Shown here one piece after another: positions 22,968 to 33,060 of a stretch of DNA of 64,000 nt (positions within the stretch are counted from its first letter, which is position 1; every line of letters begins with the position of its first letter). The position numbers were made by a program, and so were the translations under genes. The notes beneath the pieces were generated by a model. The model saw only the letters and a list, made by a program, of their open reading frames with translations, was not told the DNA's origin and ran no database searches. The stretch is from Limnanthes douglasii subsp. nivea (Eukaryota; Streptophyta; Magnoliopsida; Brassicales; Limnanthaceae), in the NCBI GenBank assembly GCA_036936605.1, contig JAUPFV010000005.1:151777195-151841194 (forward strand), given 5' to 3'.

Positions 22968-23186
22968 TGTTGGATAACATTGAACTTAAACACGTGTTTA
23001 TATCAATTATTATGTTAGTTATTTAGATAAAATCAAACCGTTTGTTTGTATCTTCTATATAAGAAACAGAACCGTGTACATTGATCTTTGAAATAAAAGT
23101 TATATAATTTCCATACTTGTTGTTATATCATTTCCATACTTGTTGTTTTGTATCTACTGTCTTATTTTGTGGACCTTAAACCTACA
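22968..23186 (+). repeat. LTR of composite copy 1
   Basis: 219 bp, TGTTGGATAAC to AACCTACA, with a TATATAAGAA box near 23057. TGGTCTCAGAGC, a variant tRNA-iMet primer site, follows at 23189-23200. Within it, TTTCCATACTTGTTGTT is repeated twice. Confidence 0.88.
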
Positions 23187-23216
23187 TTTGGTCTCAGAGC
23201 CTGTAATTCCAAAGAA

Positions 23217-23595
23217 ATGGATGACATTGAAGGAGATCAATGAAAGGCAGTTGCAGTCATCAAATCAACGACAAGAGGATTCTCAGTCCCGATCAAATAT
23301 CTAATGTTAAGCGAAACAGACTACAACATTTGGGTTGTCAAGATGAAAATAATCTTGCGTTTGCTAGGAGTATGGTCAGTGATCGAAGGTGAAGACAAAG
23401 ACTAGTAGCCATTTCTCAAGTCAAAGCAGACGGCAAAAGAGGCTTGGGACGCACTCAGGGAGATGCGGGTTGGTGAAGATAGTGTCAAGAAGGCACGCGT
23501 AGAGGTGCCGACAAAAGAGATCTTCAGGAACTCTTCAGATAAAGAGGAAGATCAGGCAGACGACGAAGAAGACAACAGTCAAGTTCAATGTTAAG
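23217..23595 (+). pseudogene. Short copia gag of composite copy 1
   Basis: From ATG at 23217 the frame reads MDDIEGDQ, then a stop, then a gag-like segment (VPIKYLMLSETDYNIWVVKM, GVWSVIEGE) like the DUF4219 start of copia gag, a stop, AKEAWDAL, and an acidic tail rich in Glu and Asp ending at the purine tract. It lacks the central gag domain and a zinc knuckle. Copies 1 and 2 share a deletion of about 50 bp in the tail that copy 3 does not have. Confidence 0.75.
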
Positions 23596-23603
23596 GGGGA
23601 GAA
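23593..23603 (+). other. Polypurine tract of composite copy 1
   Basis: AAGGGGGAGAA directly before the TGTTGG LTR start. The same tract, complemented, appears at 23836-23846 (copy 2) and 24313-24323 (copy 3). It primes plus-strand DNA synthesis in LTR elements. Confidence 0.85.
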
Positions 23604-23626
23604 TGTTGGAAAACATTGAACTTAAA

Positions 23627-23835
23627 TGTAGGGTTAAGGTCCCCAAAATAAGATAGCAGATACAGAACAACAAGCATGGAAATGATATAACAGCAAGTAT
23701 GGAAATGATATAACTATCATTTCAAAGATCAATATACACAGGGTCTGTATCTTATATAGAAGATACAAACAAACAGTTTGATCTTATCTAAATAACTAAC
23801 ATAATAACTGATATAAACACATGTTTATCCGAACA
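23627..23835 (-). repeat. LTR of composite copy 2
   Basis: Plus strand TGTAGGGTTAAGG to TTATCCGAACA, the reverse complement of the copy 1 LTR, lacking about 13 bp near its U3 end. Its U5 terminus (TGTAGG on the plus strand) is joined exactly to base 23 of the copy 1 3' LTR. Confidence 0.85.
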
Positions 23836-24251
23836 TTCTCCCCCTTAACATTGAACTTGACTGTTGTCTTCTTCGTCGTCTGCCTGATCTTCCTCTTTAT
23901 CCGAAGAGTTCCTGAAGATCTCTTATACCAGCACCTCTACGCGTGCCTTCTTGATGCTATCTTCACCAAACCGCATCTCCCTGAGTGCATCCCAAGCCTC
24001 TTTCGCCGTTTGCTTCGGCTTGAGAAATGGCTACCAGTCTCTGTCTTCACCTTCGATCACTGACCATACTCCTGGAAAACGCAAGATTATCTTCATCTTG
24101 ACAGCCCAAATGCTGTAGTCTGTTTCGCTTAACGTTAGATATTTGATCGGGACTGAGAATCCTCTTGTCATCGATTTGATGACTGCAACTGCCTTTCATT
24201 GATCTCCTTCAATGTCATCCATTTCTTTGGCAAACAAGCTCTGATACCAAA

Positions 24252-24312
24252 TGTTGGTTAAAGTCCCTAATAACTGATATAAACATGTGTTTAAGTTCAA
24301 TGTTATCCAACA
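24252..24312 (-). repeat. Internally deleted LTR between composite copies 2 and 3
   Basis: 61 bp with both LTR termini (TGTTGGTTAA and TTATCCAACA on the plus strand) but without the central 160 bp. A primer site (GCTCTGATACCA, plus 24238-24249) lies to its left and a purine tract to its right, so it served both neighbours. Confidence 0.8.
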
Positions 24313-24557
24313 TTCTCCCCCTTAACATTGAACTTAACTGCTGTCTTCTTCGTCGTCTGCCTGATCTTCCTCTTTATCCGAAGAGTTCCTGAAGATCTCT
24401 TTTGTCGTCTGCTTCTCTGAAATTGCCACCTGTGTAATCTTATGCAGTTTCCGTTTAACACCTCTATGCGTTCCTTCTTGACGCTATCTTCACCAACTCG
24501 CATCTCCTTGAGTGCGTCCCAAGCCTCTTTTACTGTCTGCTTCAGCTTGAGAAATGG

Positions 24558-24764
24558 GTACTAGTCTCTGTCTTCACTTTCGATCACTGACCATACTCCT
24601 AGCGAACGCAAGATTATCTTCATCTTGACAGCCCAAATGATATAGTCTGTTTCGCTTAACGTTAGGTATTTGATCGGGACTGAGACTCCTCTTGTCGTCG
24701 ATTTGATGACTGAAATTTCCTTTGATTGATCTCCTTCAATGTCATCTATTTCTTTGGCAACACA
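24558..24764 (-). pseudogene. Short copia gag of composite copy 3
   Basis: The minus-strand frame carries DDIEGDQSKEISVIKSTTRG and LTLSETDYIIWAVKMKIILR, resembling the N-terminal DUF4219 segment of copia gag, and stops after ESEDRD. In this copy the early stop of copy 1 is a Ser codon. The distal acidic tail continues in the frame 24503-24303. Confidence 0.75.
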
Positions 24765-24779
24765 GGCTCTGATACCAAA

Positions 24780-25000
24780 TGTAGGGTTAAGGTCCCCAAA
24801 ATAAGACAACAGACACATAACAACAAGTATGGAAATGATATAACAGCAAGTATGGAAATGATATAACTGTCATTTCAAAGATCAATGCACACAAGGTATG
24901 TTTCTTATATAGAAGATACAAACAAACGGTTTGATCTTATCTAAATAACTAACATAATAATTGATATAAACACATGTTTAAGTTCAATGTTTATCCAACA
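24780..25000 (-). repeat. LTR of composite copy 3
   Basis: 221 bp, plus strand TGTAGGGTTAAGG to TTATCCAACA. The primer site (plus 24766-24777) abuts it. Directly outside is AGAAC, matching the left flank of the composite. Confidence 0.88.
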
Positions 25001-25005
25001 AGAAC

Positions 25006-25660
25006 CATTCTTCTTCACATATATAAAGCTGTTATAATTTTTTATTCCATAACCACTTTTGACCATGATATAATAAAAACACTTATACCAACGCATATAA
25101 GATTGTTTCAAATCGGACAATGTTATGTTCAAAAGATACACCATGATCATTACTTTCATTTTCTAAAAATCCTTCACACTACTTCACGTAGATAGTTTCC
25201 TTAATGGTCATGTGTAGGAAATCTTTCTTAATCTCCATTCGTTCAACTCCATGTCAAACTTGGCATCCATTTTAAGTAGGAATCTGAATGAACTATATTT
25301 TACTACAAGAAAGAAGATGTCATTGTAATACACACCCTCTCGTTGAGTGAACCCTTTAGCAACCAACATGGTTTTATACAGAGCCATTTAAACCCACAAA
25401 TTTCTTCTTTCCTCTTGAGAATCCACTTACAATCAACTAGTCTCTGACCTTCAATTTGTCTACCATATCTCATTTGTTATTATTTTGAAACAAATTCATT
25501 TCGTCCTTCATAGTAACAAACCACTTGGTTTTATCCTCACTTTCTATGGTTTGTATGAATTTTTCATTTCAGAGTGAATAACTTCAGATGTAACAGCCAA
25601 TGCGAAAGTTGTCAGTTCGGCATACCCATATTTTTGAAGAGCTCAAATGACTATTATAAT
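25006..25660 (-). pseudogene. Copia-2 reverse transcriptase, N-terminal part
   Basis: Minus strand shows LVAKGFTQREGVYYNDIF and VVKYSSFRFLL, matching LVAKGFTQxEGVDYxExFSPVVKxxSIRxLL. The frame 25159-24941 then has SDLKQSYMRWYKCF and GIKNYNSFIYVKKNGS, equivalent to YGLKQSPRQWYxRF and SxYDxCVYxK. The composite mini-element entered right after KNGS. Confidence 0.85.
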
Positions 25661-25675
25661 CTTGTCTATTGCTAT

Positions 25676-26960
25676 CTAGCCATGTTGAGCTCGAATATCT
25701 TTAAGAATCATACACACTTTTTGTCTATGTGTATTTGATGGCTCAGATCCTCTTAATCTACTAGCATGTTCTGATCCAAGTGACTCCGCCTCAATCTTAA
25801 GTGTGTCATTTCTTTCAGGTTGGGCTTCAAGCACTTTACCATCCAAACTAGAAGAATCGTTCTCATTGAATATCAAATACCAATCGATCAGACACTTCCT
25901 ATAACCCGCTTTAAAAAACCATAAATTGTAACGCTTGAAGCATTTTAGATACCAAATGAATAAAAACTTCAAGTCTATTGGTTGTAACCTTTCCTCTCTG
26001 ATATGTTCATACGTAACGCATCCAAACACTCTCAGATTTGAATAATATGAAGACTTCCCGTACCATATTTCATATAGATTGTTCAAGTTAATCATAGTAG
26101 ATAGACATTTGTTTACGAGGTAACATGAAATCATTACTTATTCAACCAAAAAATAGTTTGGGATCTTAACACGAACCAACATGCAGGTCACCCTCCCAAG
26201 AATGGGAATATTCATCATTTCAACAAGACTATTTTATTATGTTGTGTCCCGTACAGTTCGATGTCAAGCTATCCATGCTACTTTGCAGTAATCAGTAAAT
26301 TGATCTGCACATAATTCAAGACCATTATTCGTCCTAAACTTCTTTACTAGTTTGTCAGCGTGTTTTCACCATGATCCTCAATTTCTTTAAGTATCAAAAG
26401 CTTATCCCTTCAAGTTTAACAGATAAATCCACAAATTTCTTGAATAATCATCAATGATTAGCATAGATTATATAATATCTCTATTTGATTGAACCCTTGC
26501 ATGCCCCAAAATATCAACATAAATGTAGTTGAAGGGTTCTAATTGTTGCGTGTTTCGATCTACAAACTTGACTCTCTTACTTTTCCTATGCACGCATGAT
26601 TGAAAAAATTCTAAACCATTCAATTTGTTTTTTCCAAACATACCTTGTTTCCGCAAGTCCAACAATTCCTTCTCACACACATACCCAACCTCTTATGCCA
26701 ATGGGTTGTACCATCACCGGTCATTCGAACAAGCTAGCTAGTGTTCCGATAACAATATCGTTGATCAAGGAATAAAGACAATTGAATAATTTTCCCTTAA
26801 TTAAAGTTATGACACCTCTAACAATTTTTGTATAACCATTTTCACTTTGATAGAATAACTTAAGTTGTCAAATATGTCAAGGGAAATTAGATTTCTTGTT
26901 GGATCAGGAACATGTCTCATATTCTTCAGAACTTGATCACAACCGTCAAATATTCGAATC
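25676..26960 (-). pseudogene. Copia-2 pre-integrase and integrase relic
   Basis: The 26680-26468 frame has LRKQGMFGKNKLNGLEFFQSC and HRKSKRVKF, equivalent to the CxxC side of the copia pre-integrase zinc domain, followed by YVDILG (HSDLWG). The 26134-25676 frame has SCYLVNKCLSTMINLNNLYEIW and LRVFGCVTYEHIREERL, the end of the integrase core. The middle contains many stops. Confidence 0.82.
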
Positions 26961-26968
26961 TTGACAGA

Positions 26969-27660
26969 TCAGATTCTAATTGTTTTGTAAGCCTTGTTAT
27001 TTCCAAGTAACACAATACCTTCATTATTATCCTCAAATGAGTGGAACCATGCAATATGTGGACTCATATGGAACGAGCACCAAAAATTAAGAATCCAATC
27101 CCAAGTGCCTTCATTTAAAGAGTAAACTAGAATTTCTACAGATTTATATCCTTCAGAAGTAACAAAATTATCTATTTGATCTTCTTCCTTTCTCAGTCGT
27201 TCAGGACATTCTTTCTTGAAATAGCTCAAAGTTTTATAACAGATATATATACTCTTGGACTTATCAAACTTATTTGTTGACTTCGATCTAGAATTTACTC
27301 TGACCTTACTAGTATCCCTTCTCTCTAACCTCATTCTAATGTTTAAATCTTCATGGCTACTTCCAGAAATCTCATCCATTTGACACTGCACGAGTTCCGA
27401 CTCTCTGGATCTAATTACAAGTTCCAACTTATCCATCAATAATATTTTTTGATGTATTGAATAATATGTTTTAATTATCCATATGTAGAAAGAAATGAAT
27501 TAGATTATTTCCAGATTTCAGGAAGCTTAGTGTCCACTGTTAGGCCCGAAGCAACCTTCTGTTGAACCAAGATTGCTCAAATTCGTTGTTGACATATTCC
27601 AAAATCTCTTTTCCCATTAGACCTCTCAATCTTGAACTTCATTAATCCTATTTTAGCTAC
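26969..27660 (-). pseudogene. Copia-2 gag and protease relic
   Basis: A gag start is visible near 27660-27540 (KFKIERSNGKRDFGI, similar to KFDGxNDFGLWR). The 156-codon frame 27439-26969 contains a damaged zinc knuckle (CYKTLSYFKKECPER) and the protease site WILNFWCSFHMSP. There the catalytic D-S-G of aspartic proteases reads N-F-W, so the protease would be dead. The central gag domain is missing. Confidence 0.82.
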
Positions 27661-27696
27661 AATAATCATTTTAAAACAAAACTTTGATACGAACTA

Positions 27697-28728
27697 TGAC
27701 GCTTATAGAAGCTCTATTCGATGAATTAAGATCTCAAAATGATCATTCTACATATTACGTCACTGAACACATACCAGTTTTAGTGAAAATTAAACGGAGC
27801 AATAACACAATAAGAGAAAGTATTATACAAAGATTTATAGTGGTTCAATAACTTGCCTACGCCCACTCTTATGTACAACAAATTTGATTCCTATGATCGT
27901 CTAACAGTAACAATATACAAGACAAAGATGAAAGAATATGTTTGCAGACAGTGCAAATTTTAGAGCTCACATTCGATACTCTACCAAGATCACTATCTGA
28001 TCTACTAAGTATTTTCTCTCTTGATCTCTGTTGCACACTCACCAAAGTCCTGTCAGCTTCTGCAAAGTCCAAAGAGCACTATTTACAATACTTAGTGCCA
28101 GTCTTTATCGTCAATAAAATGTAACAAAATCCTATAAAAAAACCATATATATTGTAACAGAGAGTAACTGATTCCGGTGTAACTGAACATCCATCTAACC
28201 ACTATAACTAATACCTTATATCATCAGTCATATTCAGTAGCTCAATTCAAGGCTGTCAACCTATTAGCTAGTGTAGATTTTTCCTCATCTGTAATAGCTT
28301 AATTCCAGGTTGTCAACCTCTTAACTAGTGTAGATTTTGCCTCATCTGTAGTCTTTCAGTTTAAAGTAGTCTTCCCCTCGTCCGATGGGCCAAGACTATG
28401 ACCCCGCTCGAATTTACCAATTTCTTCCTAGCCATAACATCCAATGCCTTTGCCGAAAACTTCATGGAAGATAAAACTGGTCGGTTCAAAGAAGGACTTC
28501 CTACCTGAAGCAATCAATACCTCGTATGATAACATTCTTGTATGCAATTGCTCGATTTTTTAGTAAAAGCTTCATGGCTGAAGTAGCCAATACCTTAACT
28601 GAAGCAACCAATGCCTCGTCAATATCTAGGCTTATATCGTTGATGCCTCAACTACGCATATGCATACTCAGTTGATGCATTCAATCCGTTAAGTTATGCT
28701 CAACTAAGTCAGGACCATACTTTCACAA
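27697..28728 (-). repeat. Copia-2 5' LTR
   Basis: 1032 bp, plus strand TGACGCTTATAG to CATACTTTCACA. A word containing AGCTAGTGTAGATTTT(T/G)CCTC is repeated near 28265 and 28323, an internal duplication. Confidence 0.85.
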
Positions 28729-29620
28729 GAACAATACAAGGTACATACACACATTTATTCACAGAATAAACTCCAAGTTTTCCGTCAAATACATGAGGTC
28801 TTTGCATCTATTTCTCTATATAAAATTCTACAGAGATGACACGAGTTTTTACCTCACTCAGCAAGCATATAGAGGAGTTACTAGTTTGCAAATGACTTTT
28901 TAGCTCCAAGCCTTGTAATATTCTAATGATAGTTGACAAGCCTCCCTTCATACATGATGGTTATCTCATATTTGGTCCTACAAATATAAGAGTATATTAG
29001 AATCCCTTTAATATATACTACGCACTGGACCATATGTTGATTTTATTGTTAACAAACTCAGTCAGTTCTTATAAACACCTACCACTACATATTGGAAGTC
29101 GTTAGTAGGATATTGAGATACTTATTTGGGATTGAATGTCATGGTCTTCATATTAAACCCTCTCCTCATCTTTATAAAACTGGTCTCTCCGACACCAATT
29201 AGGCTAGCTCACCGGATGACATAAGATATGTTTGTAACTATTGTGTTTTTCTATAAATAATTTCGTCTCATGATCGCCGAAAAAGTAACACATAGTGACT
29301 CGATCCGACATATAATCTGAATATCATGCCTTAGCCAGCCTCTCTCGACTCAGCGAATATGGAATCTCTCTATAATCGCCGAAATCTAAATTTTCTCTCG
29401 TTCGGTCACCAATTATATGATGTGACAATCCGAGAGATGATCATCGCCTCAAATCTAGTATTTCATGTCCGAACCAAACACACCATATTAAATGTACATT
29501 TTATTAGTGATCAAACCCTCCATTTTACTCTTCCTATCAAATATGTATTGCCGTATGATCAAATTATTAATTCTTTCCATCAAACCACTCTCTCCCTCTA
29601 AATCCCCTTTGATTTATATT
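28729..29620 (+). pseudogene. Copia-1 reverse transcriptase C-terminal part and RNase H
   Basis: Resuming after Copia-2, frames show VNKLSQFL, TPTTTYWKSL and PDD, equivalent to the VNxLSQFxxxPTxxHWxAxKRIL block and CPDDRKST. Near 29310 comes HALAS (YRALAS in copia RNase H). The frame 29359-29601 has VIWCDN-like sequence in a neighbouring frame, then IIASNLVFHVRTKHTILNVHF (LASNPVFHARTKHIEIDVHF). Together with 20330-20915 it completes one interrupted pol. Confidence 0.82.
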
Positions 29621-30104
29621 TATGCGATAAAAATTTGGGATCTAACGATTACCGCTATATCAAGGGGACATACCAAAAATAATGTTACTAATGAGGACGA
29701 CTTGTAACAATCGGTGTAGAGAGAATCTAGAAAAAAAAGGATGCTTCTAAAGCAAAATCGTGAAGCTTGAAGCTTTTGAACTAGAGTCTTACTAAAAACT
29801 TAATGAAATAAGATTAAAACCGGACCACTCACACTAGTTGATATCTTGTTGAGCGTTGACCCTTTACTCTAACTCACAACCCAATTCAACACTCACCAGA
29901 CTAAAGCTCAGATATTCAATATATATATAGAAAAAACAAGAAAATAAAGAAGTATTTGGTATAGATTGTGTAGCAAATTACAACTATTATTTTACATATC
30001 CATATGTAAAAGCTTCGTAAAAAATATTATACATGGTATAAACATACAACGTGAGTACAAAAAATAACAAGAACTTTTTTTACAAAATAAAATATTTTAA
30101 TTTT
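29621..30104. repeat. Copia-1 3' end and LTR-like remnant
   Basis: 29770-30060 shares ordered words with 17640-17870 (ACTTAATGAAA, GTTGAGYGTTG, CTCACAACC, TTATTTTACATAT, GTAAAAAATA). No clear TG...CA ends could be set. No gene. Confidence 0.5.
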
Positions 30105-30481
30105 TGATGTAGCCCAGAAAGTCCAAACAAAAGCCTTGTTTATTTTATTTTATTTTATTCAAATATCTTATGTATTTAAATCAAATCTAATTATATTAAG
30201 ATTTGATTTGATTTGATTTGATTTGATTTGATTTGATTTTATTTTATTTTATCTTAAAATATTTATTTTATTTCCTTGTATTATAATTTAGTATTATAAT
30301 TTAGGATTTTGAGAAGCTATTATATAAAGCCTCATATGCCTTAAGTAATTTTAAGTTTTTGGAATAATATATTTTTATCTTTGAAAATTTCAATCTTTGT
30401 TACCTTTAGATTAGGGTTTCATGCTCTTGAATTAGGGTTTCATCTATCGTTGCTTCTTCTTCTGTTTCCGCCGCGTCATCA
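30105..30481 (+). repeat. LTR of the second mini gypsy-like copy
   Basis: 377 bp. It differs from 2321-2611 by an expanded ATTTG array (ATTTG repeated near 30200-30240) and a duplicated TATTATAATTTAG word. It has the same TATATAAAG box. Confidence 0.85.
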
Positions 30482-30990
30482 GTTTGGTATCAGAGCCTCA
30501 GTTCCTGCTACGGGTCAAGCATGTTTCTGAATGCTGATTTCATCTGATTCAAGGTTTAAAGAAGAGAACAACACACGTGATCATGAAGATCGGGAAGATC
30601 GTTTGAGTATGAGGGGGCATACCAACCGTTTCAATGACGATCGTATTGACCGGTTACTGAAGGAGTTTAAATTGGGTACCAATCGTCGAATCAAGGTAAA
30701 AATTGCTTATCGAGATGTTGTCTGAGGCTATGAAGAGGTTTTCAAAACCAGTTTTTTTCATCAACTGGACATGGGGATGTTGTCTTCAGGCTATGAAAAG
30801 GTTTTCAAAACTATTTTTTTCCTTCAACTGGATGGCTTCAATGTGACTTCGAATAAGGCACAATCGAGAAGAATTTATCTTATTCCGATAAGGTCAACAA
30901 TTGATTGAATAAAATAAAATAAATAATTTGGGTTCTTGATGGTGATGGTGCTTAGAATTCGAGGACGAATTCTTGTAAACCAACATAAAA
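30105..30990 (+). mobile_element. Second copy of the mini gypsy-like element, 3' truncated
   Basis: LTR 30105-30481 (TGATG...CATCA), primer site TGGTATCAGAGC at 30485-30496, and an interior similar to that at 1946-2300. It extends further than the first copy, to GAATTCGAGGACGAATTCTT near 30955-30975, a sequence often found between gypsy pol and the 3' LTR. The purine tract and 3' LTR are missing. A short frame (30621-30725, starting MRGHTNRFNDD) is shared with the first copy, which suggests a remnant of a coding region. Confidence 0.78.
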
Positions 30991-31149
30991 TATTTATTAA
31001 ATCAATTTTTTTCAAAAGAATTATTCTATTTTTTTTTACTTATTGTATCCCTAAATAACAGGCACGATCGAAGAATAGTCCGTGTTTGATTTTGACAATT
31101 CATATTTTTTATGCAATCAGTAGTACAATCAGTAACGTAACAACTACTT
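30991..31149. other. Unassigned AT-rich flank
   Basis: Nothing recognised. Confidence 0.3.
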
Positions 31150-33060
31150 GTGTATATATTTAAAAGTTACGAATGGATTGTTTTTTTTTTCGCAACCATT
31201 TTATCCGCATTTGTGCACATACTTTTGCCACAATCATTTGTATGTATATCCGTAACCAAGTTAGTAACCAAGTTACAATACTTTCCAGATTCAGTTTGTA
31301 TTTTGATTTACACACTTAATATATTTTTTCGGCAACCATTTTGAACATGTTCTGAGATTAGTTTGTGTTTTGATTTTCATAACTAAGAAACTTTTTCCAT
31401 AACCATTTTGCACGTATTTCTGCAAACCAAATTATATTAGTTTCAATACTAATTTAGATATATTCCGACTTTATAATGAAAATAATTTTTTTCAACAGAA
31501 TCAGTATTCTTCAGATCATGAATTCCACCTACAATTAACCTCATAGAAGAAATAAAAATTATTCATGAAGAAGTCAACAATTTGAAGAATCAAAGTCAAT
31601 AGGTAAAATTTAGATTTTTCCGCAACTAAAAATCCATTTATGCAACCATATTATTCGTGATTCCGCAACTATTTCACCCGCAATTCTGCAACCAAATATT
31701 TTTGTAATTTCAAAACTAAAAATTTATTTATGTAACCATTTACTCGTAATTCTGCAACCAATTAACAAGTAATTCCGCAACCATTTGTTTATATCGCTTC
31801 TAAAATTTTATTTTCGTAACTAATTGCACGTAATTTTGCAACCATACATTGATAAAGCTCTATTTTGTTTCTCATTCAGAAAATATTAGTAGAAAAGACC
31901 TCAATAAACAGATTGAAGAACTAGAAAAAAGGAACATAATAAATAAATTAAAGAACTACAAGTGTCAAATGTTAGTATTAAAGATCATGTTTAATTTTAG
32001 AATAAACAGATTAATTTATTTATGCAACCATTTGATGGAGATCTTGCAACTAAAAGAAGAAAACATTCAAACAAAAATATTTGGTTTATTTCTTAACCAT
32101 AAACATACAATCAAATATAGGTAGATGCTCGTCTATTTAAGTTACAACTATATTTTTTTTTGTGTAAACGTTTATATCTCTAAACTACACTCTTTTTTGT
32201 TTGAAGTATATTTTTATCGTTTATTATATATTATGGCTCACAATTGCAATCTTATTAGCGCACCCAATTTCATCTTAATTTATAAAACAATAATATTTTT
32301 GTAACTCAAAATGTTGACCACTTATAGCGTAATTCTGCAACAATTTAAAGCACACGTTCATATCCAAATAGCCATATACTATTTCATAACACCAATCTTT
32401 TTCTACAACTCAAATGTAATTCCGCAACCAAATATAACCTAATTTTCCGATCAATTAAAATATAATTTTATACCCAATTAAACTTATATTTTTTCACAAT
32501 AGCATTCTTTTCTTACAACCAAGATGAACATAATTTTGTATCCAACTGGAAATAATTACTTTCATAACTCAAAAATAGACATTGATTGTCAGGTTCCAGA
32601 TTGTTTAAGATATATTCATAGTTTAGAAAAAAAAATATTCAATTAAAAAACAAAAATACATTATTTTATGAGATTTTTTCAAAACATTATATCTTATAAA
32701 CAAAGTCTTCAACTTTGGCTGTAATATATTACTTTCTTAGATATTCCAATTATAATTTCAAGCTACGTGTAAGAAAAATATGATATTGATTTGAACTAAA
32801 AACTTCACTAAAAGTAGTTAAAGTTTTTATACCCCGATAATAAGTTTCCTTATAAAACTTTGAACTGTAGCATGACTCCATATAAGTTGAGACTATTTTT
32901 GCATCAAACTTTCACATATTTCCACAACTAAAACACAAAGAAGGTAACATATATATACCGCAACAAACTTGCACATAATTCCGTAAACAAACAAACAATT
33001 ATTTTCGCAACCAAAGTAAACGCACCCATGACCATTTAACATAACCAAATACAATATATG
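31150..33060. repeat. Degenerate GCAACCA-rich repeat region
   Basis: Words such as TCCGCAACCA, TCTGCAACCA, CGTAACCA and GCAACTA recur more than twenty times at irregular spacing of roughly 20-60 bp. They are often paired with GTAATTCTG or GCACGTAATT. Examples lie near 31191, 31332, 31641, 31685, 31755, 31775, 31839, 32024, 32425 and 33006, all on the plus strand. The 31849-32124 frame (91 codons, Lys/Glu-rich start) runs through it and is not recognised. It could be an old tandem satellite, a transposon subterminal array, or low-complexity filler. Confidence 0.55.

Larger units (their letters stand above)
22968..25000. mobile_element. Composite non-autonomous copia mini-element with inverted internal copies and inverted terminal LTRs
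   Basis: Three copies of one mini-element are joined. Copy 1 (plus): LTR 22968-23186, primer site, short gag, purine tract, then only 23 bp of 3' LTR (23604-23626). Copy 2 (minus): LTR 23627-23835, purine tract, gag, primer site to 24249. Copy 3 (minus): shared, internally deleted LTR 24252-24312, gag, primer site, LTR 24780-25000. The outer ends are TGTTGG and CCAACA, that is, the U3 ends of oppositely oriented LTRs. The whole block is flanked by AGAAC (22963-22967 and 25001-25005), and Copia-2 reverse transcriptase continues on both sides. Confidence 0.9.
20916..28728 (-). mobile_element. Copia-2: Ty1/copia element inserted in Copia-1 reverse transcriptase
   Basis: LTRs of 978 bp (20916-21893) and 1032 bp (27697-28728) run TGTGAAAG...(C)TCA on the minus strand and are clearly related along their length. 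A diverged primer site (TTCGTATCAAAG) lies just inside the 5' LTR near 27683-27694. Minus-strand order is gag, protease, pre-integrase, integrase, reverse transcriptase, RNase H. The reverse transcriptase is itself split by the composite mini-element at 22968-25000. I found no matching 5-bp target duplication (ATCTA left, AGAAC right); the ends may have decayed. Confidence 0.88.
17636..30060 (+). mobile_element. Copia-1: decayed Ty1/copia element, outer level of a three-level nest
   Basis: Order on the plus strand: LTR-like block (about 17636-18100), gag (18370-18930), pre-integrase and integrase (19180-20110), reverse transcriptase N-terminal part (20330-20915), then the rest of reverse transcriptase and RNase H after the Copia-2 insertion (28729-29620), and a second LTR-like block (about 29770-30060). 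The two outer blocks share several segments, including GTTGAGYGTTG, CTCACAACC(C/G)AATTCAA and TATTATTTTACATAT. Stops and shifts occur throughout. LTR boundaries are uncertain because the right one is cut by the mini gypsy-like element at 30105. Confidence 0.75.

Noticed and set aside
20911..28733. 5-bp target duplication for Copia-2
   Set aside because: ATCTA on the left and AGAAC on the right do not match. The AGAAC on the right is also the target word of the inner composite, which I take as coincidence.
31849..32124. 91-codon frame as a gene
   Set aside because: It runs through the GCAACCA-rich repeat, has no recognisable domain and no promoter or splice context.
31150..33060. CRISPR-like array
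   Set aside because: The GCAACCA words are degenerate, irregularly spaced and lack equal spacers, and the DNA is from a plant.
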